A DNA stretch of 64,000 nt from Granulicatella elegans ATCC 700633. Its GTDB lineage: Bacteria; Bacillota; Bacilli; Lactobacillales; Aerococcaceae. Position numbers and translations under genes: made by a program. This document shows, piece by piece, positions 7,875 through 16,356 of this stretch; the first letter of the stretch is position 1, and every line of letters starts with the position of its first letter. The notes beneath the pieces were generated by a model. It did no database searches and was not told where the DNA came from. It was given only the letters and a program-made list of their open reading frames with translations. The DNA lies in NCBI RefSeq assembly GCF_000162475.2, contig NZ_KI391971.1, forward strand, positions 1,260,911-1,324,910. The letters are read 5' to 3'.

Positions 7875-8783
7875 TTAACCTAGACGTTGGCGAGCATCCG
7901 CTGCACGTTGGAACGCTTGTCCAATGTAGTTGATACATAACATCATTACTAAGATTAAAATTGTTGCAGGTAACCATACCCACATTTTATTTTCAATAAT
8001 ATCTTGCGTTTTCGCTGCAGAAATTAATGTTCCTAAAGAAGGAGTTGTATATGGTAAACCGAAACCTAAGTATGTTAAACCAGTTTCAATACCGATATTT
8101 CCTGCTAAACGTAAAATTAAGTTAACAATGATTAATGAACTAATGTTAGGTAAAATCTCACGGAACATAATTTGTAAATCACTAGAACCTAAAGTCTTAG
8201 ACGCATTTACATAATCTAAACTAGCTTCTTGTAACGTACGAGTTCTGAATAAACGAGCTGAACCAACCCAGTAGAACAATGTCATAATTAAAATAAAGTG
8301 GAATAATGTATAGTTTGGAATAACTGTTACGAATACGATGATAATCATTAATGTTGGTAAAATCATGATGAAATCAACAATACGCATTAATGTAGTATCA
8401 ACCCATTTACCATAGTAACCAGAAATTAAACCAACGATAATCCCGATAATACAAGTTAAAATTGTAATAGTGAAACCAATTGTTACAGAGTTACGAGCCC
8501 CGATAACTAACATCGCGAATACATCACGACCACCTTCATCAGAACCTAATAAATAACCGTTCACACCTGGTGCTTTATAACGTTGTAAAATATTTACTTT
8601 CAAAGCAGTTGCTTCATTAATGAAGAACGGACCAATGTAAATAAATAAGAAAATTAAAGTTAAGATAATTAATGCTGCAAGAGCAATTTTATCTTTTAAA
8701 AATTCTCGCACAATAACCTGGAACCCAGTAGGTGGGGTAGATACGGTGCTTTCTTTTGTTACATCTTTTTTATCTTGCGCCAT
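7875..8783 (-). CDS. oppC: Oligopeptide ABC transporter permease OppC
   Basis: A 302-residue inner-membrane permease with about six helices and the binding-protein-dependent transport signature 'EASLDYVNASKTLGSSDLQIMFREILPN' (about 197-225), the EAA loop that contacts the ATPases. The cytosolic N-terminus precedes a first helix at about 36-56, as in OppC/DppC. It is the last gene of oppDFBC, 17 bases after oppB. A structured repeat follows and probably terminates the operon. Confidence 0.93.
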   Translation of the reverse strand: MAQDKKDVTKESTVSTPPTGFQVIVREFLKDKIALAALIILTLIFLFIYIGPFFINEATALKVNILQRYKAPGVNGYLLGSDEGGRDVFAMLVIGARNSVTIGFTITILTCIIGIIVGLISGYYGKWVDTTLMRIVDFIMILPTLMIIIVFVTVIPNYTLFHFILIMTLFYWVGSARLFRTRTLQEASLDYVNASKTLGSSDLQIMFREILPNISSLIIVNLILRLAGNIGIETGLTYLGFGLPYTTPSLGTLISAAKTQDIIENKMWVWLPATILILVMMLCINYIGQAFQRAADARQRLG

Positions 8784-8800
8784 TTGCTACTCCTCCTTTT

Positions 8801-9763
8801 CTATTGTACGCGAACCCTAGGGTCAACAATACTCATAATAATATCAGATAATAATGTTCCTAATAGTGTTGCTGTACCAAATAGTAATAACAACGCTAAG
8901 ATAACAGAATAGTCACGAGATGAAATTGAACTTACGAATAAGTTCCCCATTCCTGGATATGAGAAGATGTTTTCAATAAATACTGAACCACCGATTAAGC
9001 CTGTGAATTCATATCCTAAGAAGGCAGCGATTGGTAAAATTGAGTTACGGAAAATGTGACGGTTAAATACAACTTTTTCAGGAACCCCTTTAGCACGAGC
9101 TGTACGAACATAGTCTTGACTCTTCGCATCAATTACCCCAGTTCTTAAATATTGAACTGTACCAGTTGTTGATAAAATCGCCATTGTTAATGCTGGTAAT
9201 AATAAGTGGTGGAATCGATTAATTAAATAACCAATAGATCCTGGTGATACACCTGAATCAACTGAACCACGAGTTGGGAACCAACCTAATGTATAACCAA
9301 ATAACCATAATAGGATTAAGGCAAATACGAATGTTGGAATCGAATAAGTAATGAAGTTATACACAACGATTAACTTATCTGCCCATGAGTTTTGATAACG
9401 TCCTGCAACCATCCCTAAAGGTAATGCAATTAAATACGTTAAAATTAATGTTAATAATGATAACCAAACTGTGTTACCAATACGTTCACCAATTAATTTA
9501 GTAACAGCATATTTATAAGTATAACTTTGTCCAAAGTCTCCTTGTAATGCTTTACCCATCCAACGAACATATTGAATATACCATGGATCATAGAATCCAG
9601 CTTTCACACGTAAAGCTTCAATCGTATTTGGGTCTGTTTCAGGAGTAATTAAACCTGTAAATGGATCCCCTGGCATCATCTTAGCAATTAAGAATGCTAA
9701 TAAACTTAAAATTAAAATTTGTGGCAACATTAGTAGCACACGACGTAATATAGTTTTCCACAT
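8801..9763 (-). CDS. oppB: Oligopeptide ABC transporter permease OppB
   Basis: A 320-residue permease beginning with the OppB-type helix 'RRVLLMLPQILILSLLAFLIAKMMPGDPF'. The EAA loop reads 'YVRTARAKGVPEKVVFNRHIFRNSILP' (about 217-243). It pairs with OppC to form the channel through which oligopeptides delivered by OppA pass. Three bases separate it from oppF, showing one transcript and probable coupling. Confidence 0.93.
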   Translation of the reverse strand: MWKTILRRVLLMLPQILILSLLAFLIAKMMPGDPFTGLITPETDPNTIEALRVKAGFYDPWYIQYVRWMGKALQGDFGQSYTYKYAVTKLIGERIGNTVWLSLLTLILTYLIALPLGMVAGRYQNSWADKLIVVYNFITYSIPTFVFALILLWLFGYTLGWFPTRGSVDSGVSPGSIGYLINRFHHLLLPALTMAILSTTGTVQYLRTGVIDAKSQDYVRTARAKGVPEKVVFNRHIFRNSILPIAAFLGYEFTGLIGGSVFIENIFSYPGMGNLFVSSISSRDYSVILALLLLFGTATLLGTLLSDIIMSIVDPRVRVQ

Positions 9764-9766
9764 AGT

Positions 9767-10714
9767 CTAGTTACCTCCCTTTGCTGACGGATTCAACGCA
9801 ACAAAATGCGAATCTGACAATTGTTGTAAATCGAATACACGACCATTTTCGTCATAGTACATTGTTTGATTTTCTTGATAGAATTTCTCAGCTTCAATAC
9901 GACGTAGTTTGTTCGCTTCACGGTTTACTGGGTCAATAACTGGAATGGCTGATAATAAACGTTTTGTATAAATATGTTGAGGGTCTGCATAAATATCATT
10001 TGCTTTTCCTGTTTCAACAAAACGTCCACGATACATAATGAATAATTCATCACACATGTGTTTTACAACCCCAAGGTCATGAGAGATGAATAAATAACTT
10101 AAGTTAAATTCATCTTGAATACGTTTCATATAGTTTAATACTTGCGCTTGTACAGATAAGTCCAAAGCAGATACTGGTTCATCGGCAATAATTAAACGTG
10201 GATTACTTGCTAATGCACGAGCTACCCCAATACGTTGACGTTGTCCACCAGAGAATTGGTGAGGGTATTTTAATAATGCTTCTTCAGATAAACCAATAAT
10301 TTCCATTAATTCGATAACTTTACGACGTTCTTCTTCTGGAGACAAACGATCGAAGTTACGTAATGGCTCAGCCACGATATCTAAAATACGTTTTTTAGGA
10401 TTAAAACTTGATAATGAATCTTGGAAAATCATTTGTACATTACGGTTGTAATCAGAAGTACGACGACGTGCTTTATTTGTCACATCTTGACCTTCATATA
10501 ATACTTTACCGCTAGTTACTGGCTCTAAACCGATAATTGCTTTACCGATTGTTGATTTACCAGAACCTGATTCACCTACAAGTCCATAAGTTTTTCCTTC
10601 TTCAATTTCCAATGTAACGCCATCAACTGCGTAAACATGATCCGTTACTCGGTTAAAGAAGCCACTTCTAATTGGATAGTGAACTTTTAAGTCTTCAATT
10701 CTAACAAAACCCAT
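9767..10714 (-). CDS. oppF: Oligopeptide ABC transporter ATPase OppF
   Basis: A 315-residue ABC ATPase with Walker A 'GESGSGKST' (about 46-54), signature 'FSGGQRQRIGVARAL' (about 152-166) and Walker B 'LIIADEPVSALD' (about 173-184). The C-terminal oligopeptide/dipeptide extension ('YTKRLLSAIPVIDP') is typical of OppF/DppF. Its ATG overlaps the oppD stop as TAATG, so the two ATPase subunits are translationally coupled. Confidence 0.94.
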   Translation of the reverse strand: MGFVRIEDLKVHYPIRSGFFNRVTDHVYAVDGVTLEIEEGKTYGLVGESGSGKSTIGKAIIGLEPVTSGKVLYEGQDVTNKARRRTSDYNRNVQMIFQDSLSSFNPKKRILDIVAEPLRNFDRLSPEEERRKVIELMEIIGLSEEALLKYPHQFSGGQRQRIGVARALASNPRLIIADEPVSALDLSVQAQVLNYMKRIQDEFNLSYLFISHDLGVVKHMCDELFIMYRGRFVETGKANDIYADPQHIYTKRLLSAIPVIDPVNREANKLRRIEAEKFYQENQTMYYDENGRVFDLQQLSDSHFVALNPSAKGGN

Positions 10715-11715
10715 TATGCTTCCTCCCCTTCAAAATGGAAATTTTTATAACATGTACAACGAACAAAATGGCCTTTGCCAACTTCGTGTAATGTTGGATT
10801 TTCTTCATGTTCTTCAGCAGAAATCCATGGAATACGAGGAGCAAAACGGCATCCTGTACGTGGTAAGCTTGGTAATGGAGGAACTGTACCTTCAATTACG
10901 TGTAATTCTTGTCCTTCTGAACCAGCTTGAGGAATTGATTGTAATAATGAACGAGTATATGGATGTTTAGGATTTGTAAATAATTCCTCTACAGGAGCAA
11001 TTTCTACGAATTGCCCAGCATACATCACGGCTACACGGTCAGCTGTTTCCGCAACTACCCCAAGGTCGTGCGTAATTAAAATAATTCCTGATTGTGTTTC
11101 TGCTTGAATTTCATTTAATAAATCTAAGATTTGTGCTTGAATTGTTACGTCAAGCGCAGTTGTTGGTTCGTCAGCGATAATAATTGGTGGTTTACATGAT
11201 AATGCAATCGCAATTACAACACGTTGACGCATCCCACCTGATAATTCATGTGGGTATTGTTTAAATGTACGTTGTGGATTTGGAATTCCTACTTGTGCAA
11301 GTAATTCTAATACACGTTCTGTACGTTGTTTTTCATCTAAATCTGTATGATATAATAACGCTTCGTCAATTTGAGCACCAATGGTCATTAATGGGTTTAA
11401 TGAAGCCAATGGATCTTGGAAAATCATACCAATGTCATTTCCACGAATTTTATTATATAAAGTTTCATTTAAATTCACTAAGTTCACATCATTATAAATA
11501 ATGTCCCCAGTGATTTTTGTGTTTAATTTATTGTGTAAACCCATAATAGTTGTTGCTAATGTAGATTTACCACATCCAGATTCCCCTACAATTGCTAAAA
11601 TTTCATTTTTCTCTAATGATAATGAAACACCATCAACTGCATCATAAAAATCATCTTTAATACGAAATCCAACATGTAAATCGTTGATTTCTAATAATGG
11701 TTTATCGATAGCCAA
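10714..11715 (-). CDS. oppD: Oligopeptide ABC transporter ATPase OppD
   Basis: A 333-residue ABC ATPase starting with TTG behind an AGGAGG site. Walker A is 'GESGCGKST' (about 43-51), the signature 'LSGGMRQRVVIAIAL' and Walker B 'PIIIADEPTTALD' follow, and the C-terminal extension has the 'PKHPYTRSLLQSIP' motif. 'GTVPPLPSLPRTGCRFAPRI' plus two later cysteines ('CTC') resembles the metal-cluster tail seen in many OppD proteins. It is the first gene of oppDFBC and has its own promoter 110 bases upstream, separate from the oppA genes. Confidence 0.94.
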   Translation of the reverse strand: MAIDKPLLEINDLHVGFRIKDDFYDAVDGVSLSLEKNEILAIVGESGCGKSTLATTIMGLHNKLNTKITGDIIYNDVNLVNLNETLYNKIRGNDIGMIFQDPLASLNPLMTIGAQIDEALLYHTDLDEKQRTERVLELLAQVGIPNPQRTFKQYPHELSGGMRQRVVIAIALSCKPPIIIADEPTTALDVTIQAQILDLLNEIQAETQSGIILITHDLGVVAETADRVAVMYAGQFVEIAPVEELFTNPKHPYTRSLLQSIPQAGSEGQELHVIEGTVPPLPSLPRTGCRFAPRIPWISAEEHEENPTLHEVGKGHFVRCTCYKNFHFEGEEA

Positions 11716-11819
11716 ATCTTCGTCCTCCTTTGTCTGAATCGAATGGTTAACATTTTAACCTTCGTATGTCTGCCATACTTTATTTCAAATTCAATAATTT
11801 TCTTTTAAACATTATTGAT

Positions 11820-11848
11820 ATTATACGTATTTTCAAACGAAAATGCAA
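11820..11848 (-). promoter_or_regulatory. Promoter of oppDFBC
   Basis: TTGCAT (11843-11848) and TATAAT (11820-11825) with a 17-base spacer. The remaining gap up to oppA at 12127 holds a 16-bp inverted repeat at 12031-12067 and a short terminator-like repeat at 12071-12114, but no gene that I can see. Confidence 0.65.
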
Positions 11849-12030
11849 ATTGTATGACAATTCCATTTTTTAAAATAACGTATGCTTATTTTACCACGAT
11901 TCTTTTAAAATTCCTATGATTTTCTATAGATTTTTTTAATTATTTCCTCATTTTCTTCATAAAAATGGTTTCAAAATTGCATGTTTTATTTACTTTTTCT
12001 TTCAAGCTTGGAAAATTAATTTTTTCTTAT

Positions 12031-12067
12031 TTCTAGTTATAGTTATTTCGTATAATTATAACTAGAA
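12031..12067. repeat. Long inverted repeat between oppA and oppD
   Basis: TTCTAGTTATAGTTAT and ATAATTATAACTAGAA form a nearly perfect stem around a five-base loop. There is no T-run, so it may be an operator or mRNA stabiliser rather than a terminator. Role not known. Confidence 0.5.
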
Positions 12068-12070
12068 AAA

Positions 12071-12114
12071 GACCTTTAACAGTAGTTAGCGTCCTTTACT
12101 ACTTGCTAAAAGTC
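12071..12114 (-). terminator. Minimal repeat R8 serving as oppA terminator
   Basis: On the minus strand a hairpin GACTTTTAGCAAGTAGTA...TACTGTTAAAGGTC ends in TTTTTC 13 bases after the oppA stop codon. It has the outer arms and 'AGCGTCC' of the repeat family but none of the inner stems. Confidence 0.65.
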
Positions 12115-12126
12115 AATTTCTTAAAC

Positions 12127-13911
12127 CTATTTGACTGGAGTATCCGCAACTAATTCCATTTCATTAATCGCATTTTTTTTATTATTTGAAGCGATATCCG
12201 TACTATAATATTTCACTCGTTTATTCACAGCAGTAATTTGATCCCCAATTAAAGTTGGGAAAACATATGCTTGATCATGTACATATTTTTGCCATTCTTT
12301 ATAAAATTCAATATTTTTAGCATCATCAAATGCAGCCTCAGAATTAATTTTATTGAAGATATCCGTTTGTTCCTTGCTTACAAAGCGAGTAAAGTTAAAT
12401 TTTGCATCTTCTCCATATAATCCTGTTGGATCTGGGTCAAACCCTGTATTCCATCCTGCAGTATACATATCAATTTCTGGATCATTTGCTTCTATTTTAT
12501 CATAGAAACTATTCACTTCCATCGTACGACCATTGACTAATTGAACATTTAATCCAATTTCTTTCCACCATAATAAATATTGTTGAATTAAGGATTCATT
12601 CGCATCATCACGAGTACGAGCAATAAAATTAATGGTTAATTTAGAACCATCTTTATTTTCTCTTAACCCATCTCCATCAACATCTTTATACCCTGCATCA
12701 TCTAACATTTTCTTTGCTTTTTCTGGATTATAAGAAAACCCTTCTTGGTCTTTGTTATAAACATCTTTGAAAAATGGAATAATTAATGAATTCGTTCCAC
12801 GTTGTAATCCGTTGTATAAACTCTTTCCGGCTTGATCGATATCTAATGCATATGCAATTGCTTGACGTAAAACTGGGTCAGACATTTTTGAATTTGGATT
12901 CATGACATTTTTTCCAATCGATTCATCCCATTTTCCTAATTGGAATGCAATATATTCATAAGCAGAGTCTTCACTACCTAATAGAGTAACATTTGTTAAA
13001 TCTTTATACGTATCAAATTGTGCTCTTGGCATCGAGGCTATATCATATTTACCTGCTTTCATTTCAGAAACAATGCTATCTGGAGAAACAAGTTCTGCTA
13101 CTACCTTATCTAATTTTGGTCTTCCTTTATAATAGTACTCATTTGCTTTATAAGTCACTGATTCACCAGGAACGATTGATTCAATGGTAAAAGCCCCTAA
13201 CCCTACTACTTTTGTTCCACGAACATAGTCGCTTTGTTCCCAATCTTTTACAGGAATCGTTGAAAAAATATGCTTTGGCATTATATAAGGACTAATTGGT
13301 CCACCTGCTAACTTCATAGACGGAGTCATTTCTTTATAATGAATTTTTACTGAATAATCATCAATTTTTTCTAAGCCAGAAATACTAGATGCTTGTCCAT
13401 TATGAAATTCTTCCATTCCTTCGATATTTTTGTAATTCGCATCATAACGAATACCTGTATAATCTTTATCTCCAATTCCTTCGTAGGTAAAGATATAGTC
13501 ATCAATGGTAACTGGTTGTCCATCAGACCATTTATAATCTTTAGAATTCAATGTTACCTTCACTGTTTTTCTAGGAACATCAAATTCAAGTGATGCTAAA
13601 CCAGAATTGACTAGCTTACGATTTTCGTCATATTCAAACATTGTTCCATCAACATAGCCTGCTAATGCAGAATCTGTTGAATCTGAAGCTAATTCATCAA
13701 TAAAAAGTCCATTAAAAGGAGATGCACTTACAATGGCATACTTTAATGTTCCGCCTTTTATTGGTGTTCCTTCATGAGTAACTTCCTTTGCAAATGTTCT
13801 ATCCTGTGCATTTGAGTCATTTGCCCCATTTGTAGAGTTTTTTGGAGAACAAGCTCCTAAAACAGCAACTACTGCAAGTGAGGATAAGATTGCCTTGCTT
13901 TGTTTTTTCAT
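12127..13911 (-). CDS. oppA: Oligopeptide-binding lipoprotein OppA, copy nearest oppD
   Basis: A 594-residue SBP family 5 protein. The signal peptide ends in the lipobox 'AVLGACS' (Cys at about 21), so the mature protein is lipid-anchored outside the membrane. The domain carries 'YKWSDGQPVTIDDYIFTYEGI' and 'ARTRDDANESLIQQYLLWWKEIGL', typical of peptide-binding proteins. The Shine-Dalgarno site is weak (AAAGGGTGG). It is one of four paralogues in a row; all share 'KGGTLKYA' and the C-terminal 'AVNKRVKYY' block. It lies directly upstream of oppD but is separated by a terminator, a promoter and 400 bases. Confidence 0.93.
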   Translation of the reverse strand: MKKQSKAILSSLAVVAVLGACSPKNSTNGANDSNAQDRTFAKEVTHEGTPIKGGTLKYAIVSASPFNGLFIDELASDSTDSALAGYVDGTMFEYDENRKLVNSGLASLEFDVPRKTVKVTLNSKDYKWSDGQPVTIDDYIFTYEGIGDKDYTGIRYDANYKNIEGMEEFHNGQASSISGLEKIDDYSVKIHYKEMTPSMKLAGGPISPYIMPKHIFSTIPVKDWEQSDYVRGTKVVGLGAFTIESIVPGESVTYKANEYYYKGRPKLDKVVAELVSPDSIVSEMKAGKYDIASMPRAQFDTYKDLTNVTLLGSEDSAYEYIAFQLGKWDESIGKNVMNPNSKMSDPVLRQAIAYALDIDQAGKSLYNGLQRGTNSLIIPFFKDVYNKDQEGFSYNPEKAKKMLDDAGYKDVDGDGLRENKDGSKLTINFIARTRDDANESLIQQYLLWWKEIGLNVQLVNGRTMEVNSFYDKIEANDPEIDMYTAGWNTGFDPDPTGLYGEDAKFNFTRFVSKEQTDIFNKINSEAAFDDAKNIEFYKEWQKYVHDQAYVFPTLIGDQITAVNKRVKYYSTDIASNNKKNAINEMELVADTPVK

Positions 13912-13972
13912 GATTTTCCACCCTTTTTGGTTTTATTTTTACCACTACTATTTTAGCACAACACCTCAACCG

Positions 13973-13986
13973 TTCAAGCGCTTACA
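13973..13986. promoter_or_regulatory. Candidate cre (CcpA) site upstream of oppA copy 1
   Basis: On the minus strand TGTAAGCGCTTGAA resembles the catabolite-responsive element consensus TGWAANCGNTNWCA. It lies 60 bases before the start codon, near the expected promoter. Confidence 0.4.
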
Positions 13987-14060
13987 TAAAATTCTTCCCA
14001 AACTTTAATAAACTCCTCATTAATCCCTATGAAAATCTTACATAACATTTTCATATAAAA

Positions 14061-14150
14061 AGAGCCAGAAATTTTTCAGTTGTACCTCAAATATGAGACT
14101 CGCAAAAGCGAGGCTGCTAGCGTCATCAACTACAACAGATTCTATCTGTC
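14061..14150 (-). repeat. Structured repeat R9 (compact, diverged)
   Basis: Keeps 'ATATGAGACTCGCAAAAGCGAGGCTGCTAGCGTC' as core hairpin plus flanks, with a rewritten outer stem (AGTTG / CAACT). Boundaries are approximate. Confidence 0.6.
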
Positions 14151-14165
14151 CCCTCAATACAAAAA

Positions 14166-14320
14166 GAGCAATGATACTGTCCGCTGTAGCTCAAGCAATC
14201 AAAGCCAGAAATTGGATTTGATTGCAGGAAACTTTGAGACTATAGGCTCAAAGTTTAGCCATGAGATTCGCATTGCGAAGCTGCTGGCGTCCTTAGCTAC
14301 AGCAAACAGTATCATTGCTC
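14166..14320 (-). repeat. Structured repeat R10 (full form with a rewritten outer stem)
   Basis: The outer arms GAGCAATGATACTGT-cc-GCTGTAGCT and AGCTACAGC-aa-ACAGTATCATTGCTC share no sequence with those of R5 yet pair almost perfectly. Stem II is GCAATCAAA / TTTGATTGC, again new sequence with pairing kept. The single-stranded parts 'AGGAAA', 'TTTAGCCATGAGA' and 'GCTGCTGGCGTCC' are unchanged. A T-run follows on the minus strand. This copy is the best evidence that structure is conserved. Confidence 0.88.
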
Positions 14321-14327
14321 GCCCCTA

Positions 14328-14365
14328 ACAAAAAAACTCGACTCAATGTATTTCACTGAGTCGAG
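14328..14365 (-). terminator. Terminator of oppA copy 2
   Basis: Perfect 12-bp hairpin CTCGACTCAGTG / CATTGAGTCGAG (one mismatch near the loop) followed on the minus strand by TTTTTTTG. Confidence 0.85.
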
Positions 14366-14378
14366 AAAAAACGTGGGC

Positions 14379-16163
14379 TTATTTTACTGGTTCATTTGCA
14401 GTTAATTGCAATTTAATCATAGAAGATTCATCGTGGTTTGAACCGATTTTTTTATCGTAGTATTTCACACGTTTGTTAACAGCAGTTACACTTTCACCAG
14501 TAAGTGTTGGGAAGATAAACGCTTGATCGTGTACATATTTTTGCCATTCTTTATAGAATTGGATGTTTTTAGCATCATCAAATGCTTCATTTGAAGAAAT
14601 TTTCTCAATTAAAGTATTTCCTTCAGGACTTGTGTAACGTTGCATATTGAATTTAGCATCTTCACCGAATAATCCTGATGGATTTGGATCGTATCCAGTT
14701 GCCCATCCAGCAGCAAACATATCAATTTCAGGATCATCTGCTTCAACTTTATCATAGAAATTGTTCACTTCTAGTGTACGTCCAGTATATAATTGAACAT
14801 CCAATCCAACTTCTTTCCACCATAATAAATATTGTTGAATTAATGATTCATTCGCATCGTCACGAGTACGAGCAGCAAAGTTGATTTTTAGTTTAGAACC
14901 ATCTTTATTTTCACGTAATCCATCACCATCTACATCTTTATAACCAGCATCATCTAATAATTTCTTAGCTTTTTCAGGGTTATAATCAAATCCTTCTTGA
15001 TCTTTGTTATAAATATCTTTGAAGAACGGAATGATAATTGAGTTTGTACCATGTTGTAATCCATTATACAAGTTTTTACCTGCTGTATCTGGGTCAATCG
15101 CATAAGCAATCGCTTGACGTAAAGCAACATCACTCATTTTAGCATTTGGATCTACAATATTTTTACCTTGTTCTTTATCCCATTTACCAAGTTTGAATCC
15201 AATATATTCATATTGTGATTGTAATGAACTTACGAAAGTTACATTTGTTAAATCTTTAAATGAATCGTATTGAGCTGATGGCATACTTGCAATATCATAT
15301 TTACCAGCTTTCATTTCTGAAACGATACTATCAGGAGAAACAACTTCCATTACAACTTTATCAAGATTTGAACGACCTTTATAATAGTTAGCATTTGGTA
15401 CAAATGTTACTGATTCTCCTGGAACCATTGTTTCGATTGTATACGCCCCTAGACCAACGTTAGATTTACCACGAACAGCATCACTTTGTTCCCATTCAGC
15501 TACAGGAATTTTAGAGAATACATGTTTTGGCATAACATAGCTACTTACTGAACCACCTGCTAATTGCATTGAAGGTGTCATTTCTTTATAGTGAATTTTC
15601 ACTGTGTAATCATCTAATTTTTCTAACCCAGAGATTGTTGAAGCTTTACCTTTGTGGTATTCATCCATTCCTTCAATGTTTTTGAAATCTCCATCATAAC
15701 GTACACCAGTGTAATCTTTGTGACCAATTCCTTCATAAGTGAAAATATAGTCATCAATTGTAAATTTTTCTCCATCTGACCATTTATAGTCTTGAGAGTT
15801 TAATTTAACAGTTGCTGTTTTCCCTTCTACATCAAATGAAATAGATGCTAAACCTGAATTTACTAACTTACGATTATCATCATACTCAAACATTGATTCA
15901 TCAATCATTCCTGCTACAGATGAATCTGTTGTATCAGAAGCTAATTCATCAATGAATAGTCCATTAATAGGTGAAGCTGAAACAATCGCATATTTTAATG
16001 TTCCACCTTTAATTGGTTCACCATCATGAGTTACTTCAGAAACAAATTTTGTTTTGTCTGCTCCCTCAGTTGTTGTTTTAGTTGTTGTAGTTTTTGAACC
16101 ACAAGCTGCTAATGTTAAAGCTACTGCAGCAGTTGGTAACCAAAGCCATTTTCTTTTCATCAT
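14379..16163 (-). CDS. oppA: Oligopeptide-binding lipoprotein OppA, copy 2
   Basis: Extracellular peptide-binding lipoprotein of 594 residues (SBP family 5) with lipobox 'TLAACGS'. The start MMKRKWLW is chosen because AAGGAG lies eight bases upstream; a Met two codons earlier is too close to that site. Long stretches match the other three copies ('IPFFKDIYNKDQEGFDYNPEKAKK', shown here only in part), with most differences in the ligand-contact half. It has its own terminator, so each paralogue may be expressed separately. Distinct peptide preference of each copy is an inference. Confidence 0.92.
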   Translation of the reverse strand: MMKRKWLWLPTAAVALTLAACGSKTTTTKTTTEGADKTKFVSEVTHDGEPIKGGTLKYAIVSASPINGLFIDELASDTTDSSVAGMIDESMFEYDDNRKLVNSGLASISFDVEGKTATVKLNSQDYKWSDGEKFTIDDYIFTYEGIGHKDYTGVRYDGDFKNIEGMDEYHKGKASTISGLEKLDDYTVKIHYKEMTPSMQLAGGSVSSYVMPKHVFSKIPVAEWEQSDAVRGKSNVGLGAYTIETMVPGESVTFVPNANYYKGRSNLDKVVMEVVSPDSIVSEMKAGKYDIASMPSAQYDSFKDLTNVTFVSSLQSQYEYIGFKLGKWDKEQGKNIVDPNAKMSDVALRQAIAYAIDPDTAGKNLYNGLQHGTNSIIIPFFKDIYNKDQEGFDYNPEKAKKLLDDAGYKDVDGDGLRENKDGSKLKINFAARTRDDANESLIQQYLLWWKEVGLDVQLYTGRTLEVNNFYDKVEADDPEIDMFAAGWATGYDPNPSGLFGEDAKFNMQRYTSPEGNTLIEKISSNEAFDDAKNIQFYKEWQKYVHDQAFIFPTLTGESVTAVNKRVKYYDKKIGSNHDESSMIKLQLTANEPVK

Positions 16164-16305
16164 TTTCATCTCTCCTTAATAAAATCTTCTTTAAAAATTC
16201 ATTTTTTAATTAAGATGTTATTATATTAACATAAAATTTGGATTTTGCAAGCATTTTTTAATCTTTTTTTAATTTATTTTCATTTTATCTCATTTTCAAC
16301 TGAAA

Positions 16306-16343
16306 AAGACTTTTCTCACGGGAATATCCATGGGAAAAGTCTT
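16306..16343 (-). terminator. Terminator of oppA copy 3
   Basis: Hairpin AAGACTTTTCCCATGG...CCCGTGAGAAAAGTCTT followed by TTTTC on the minus strand, 13 bases after the stop codon. The GACTT/AAGTC ends resemble the repeat family's outer arms, but no core is present. Confidence 0.75.
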
Positions 16344-16356
16344 CATAAAAATTTTA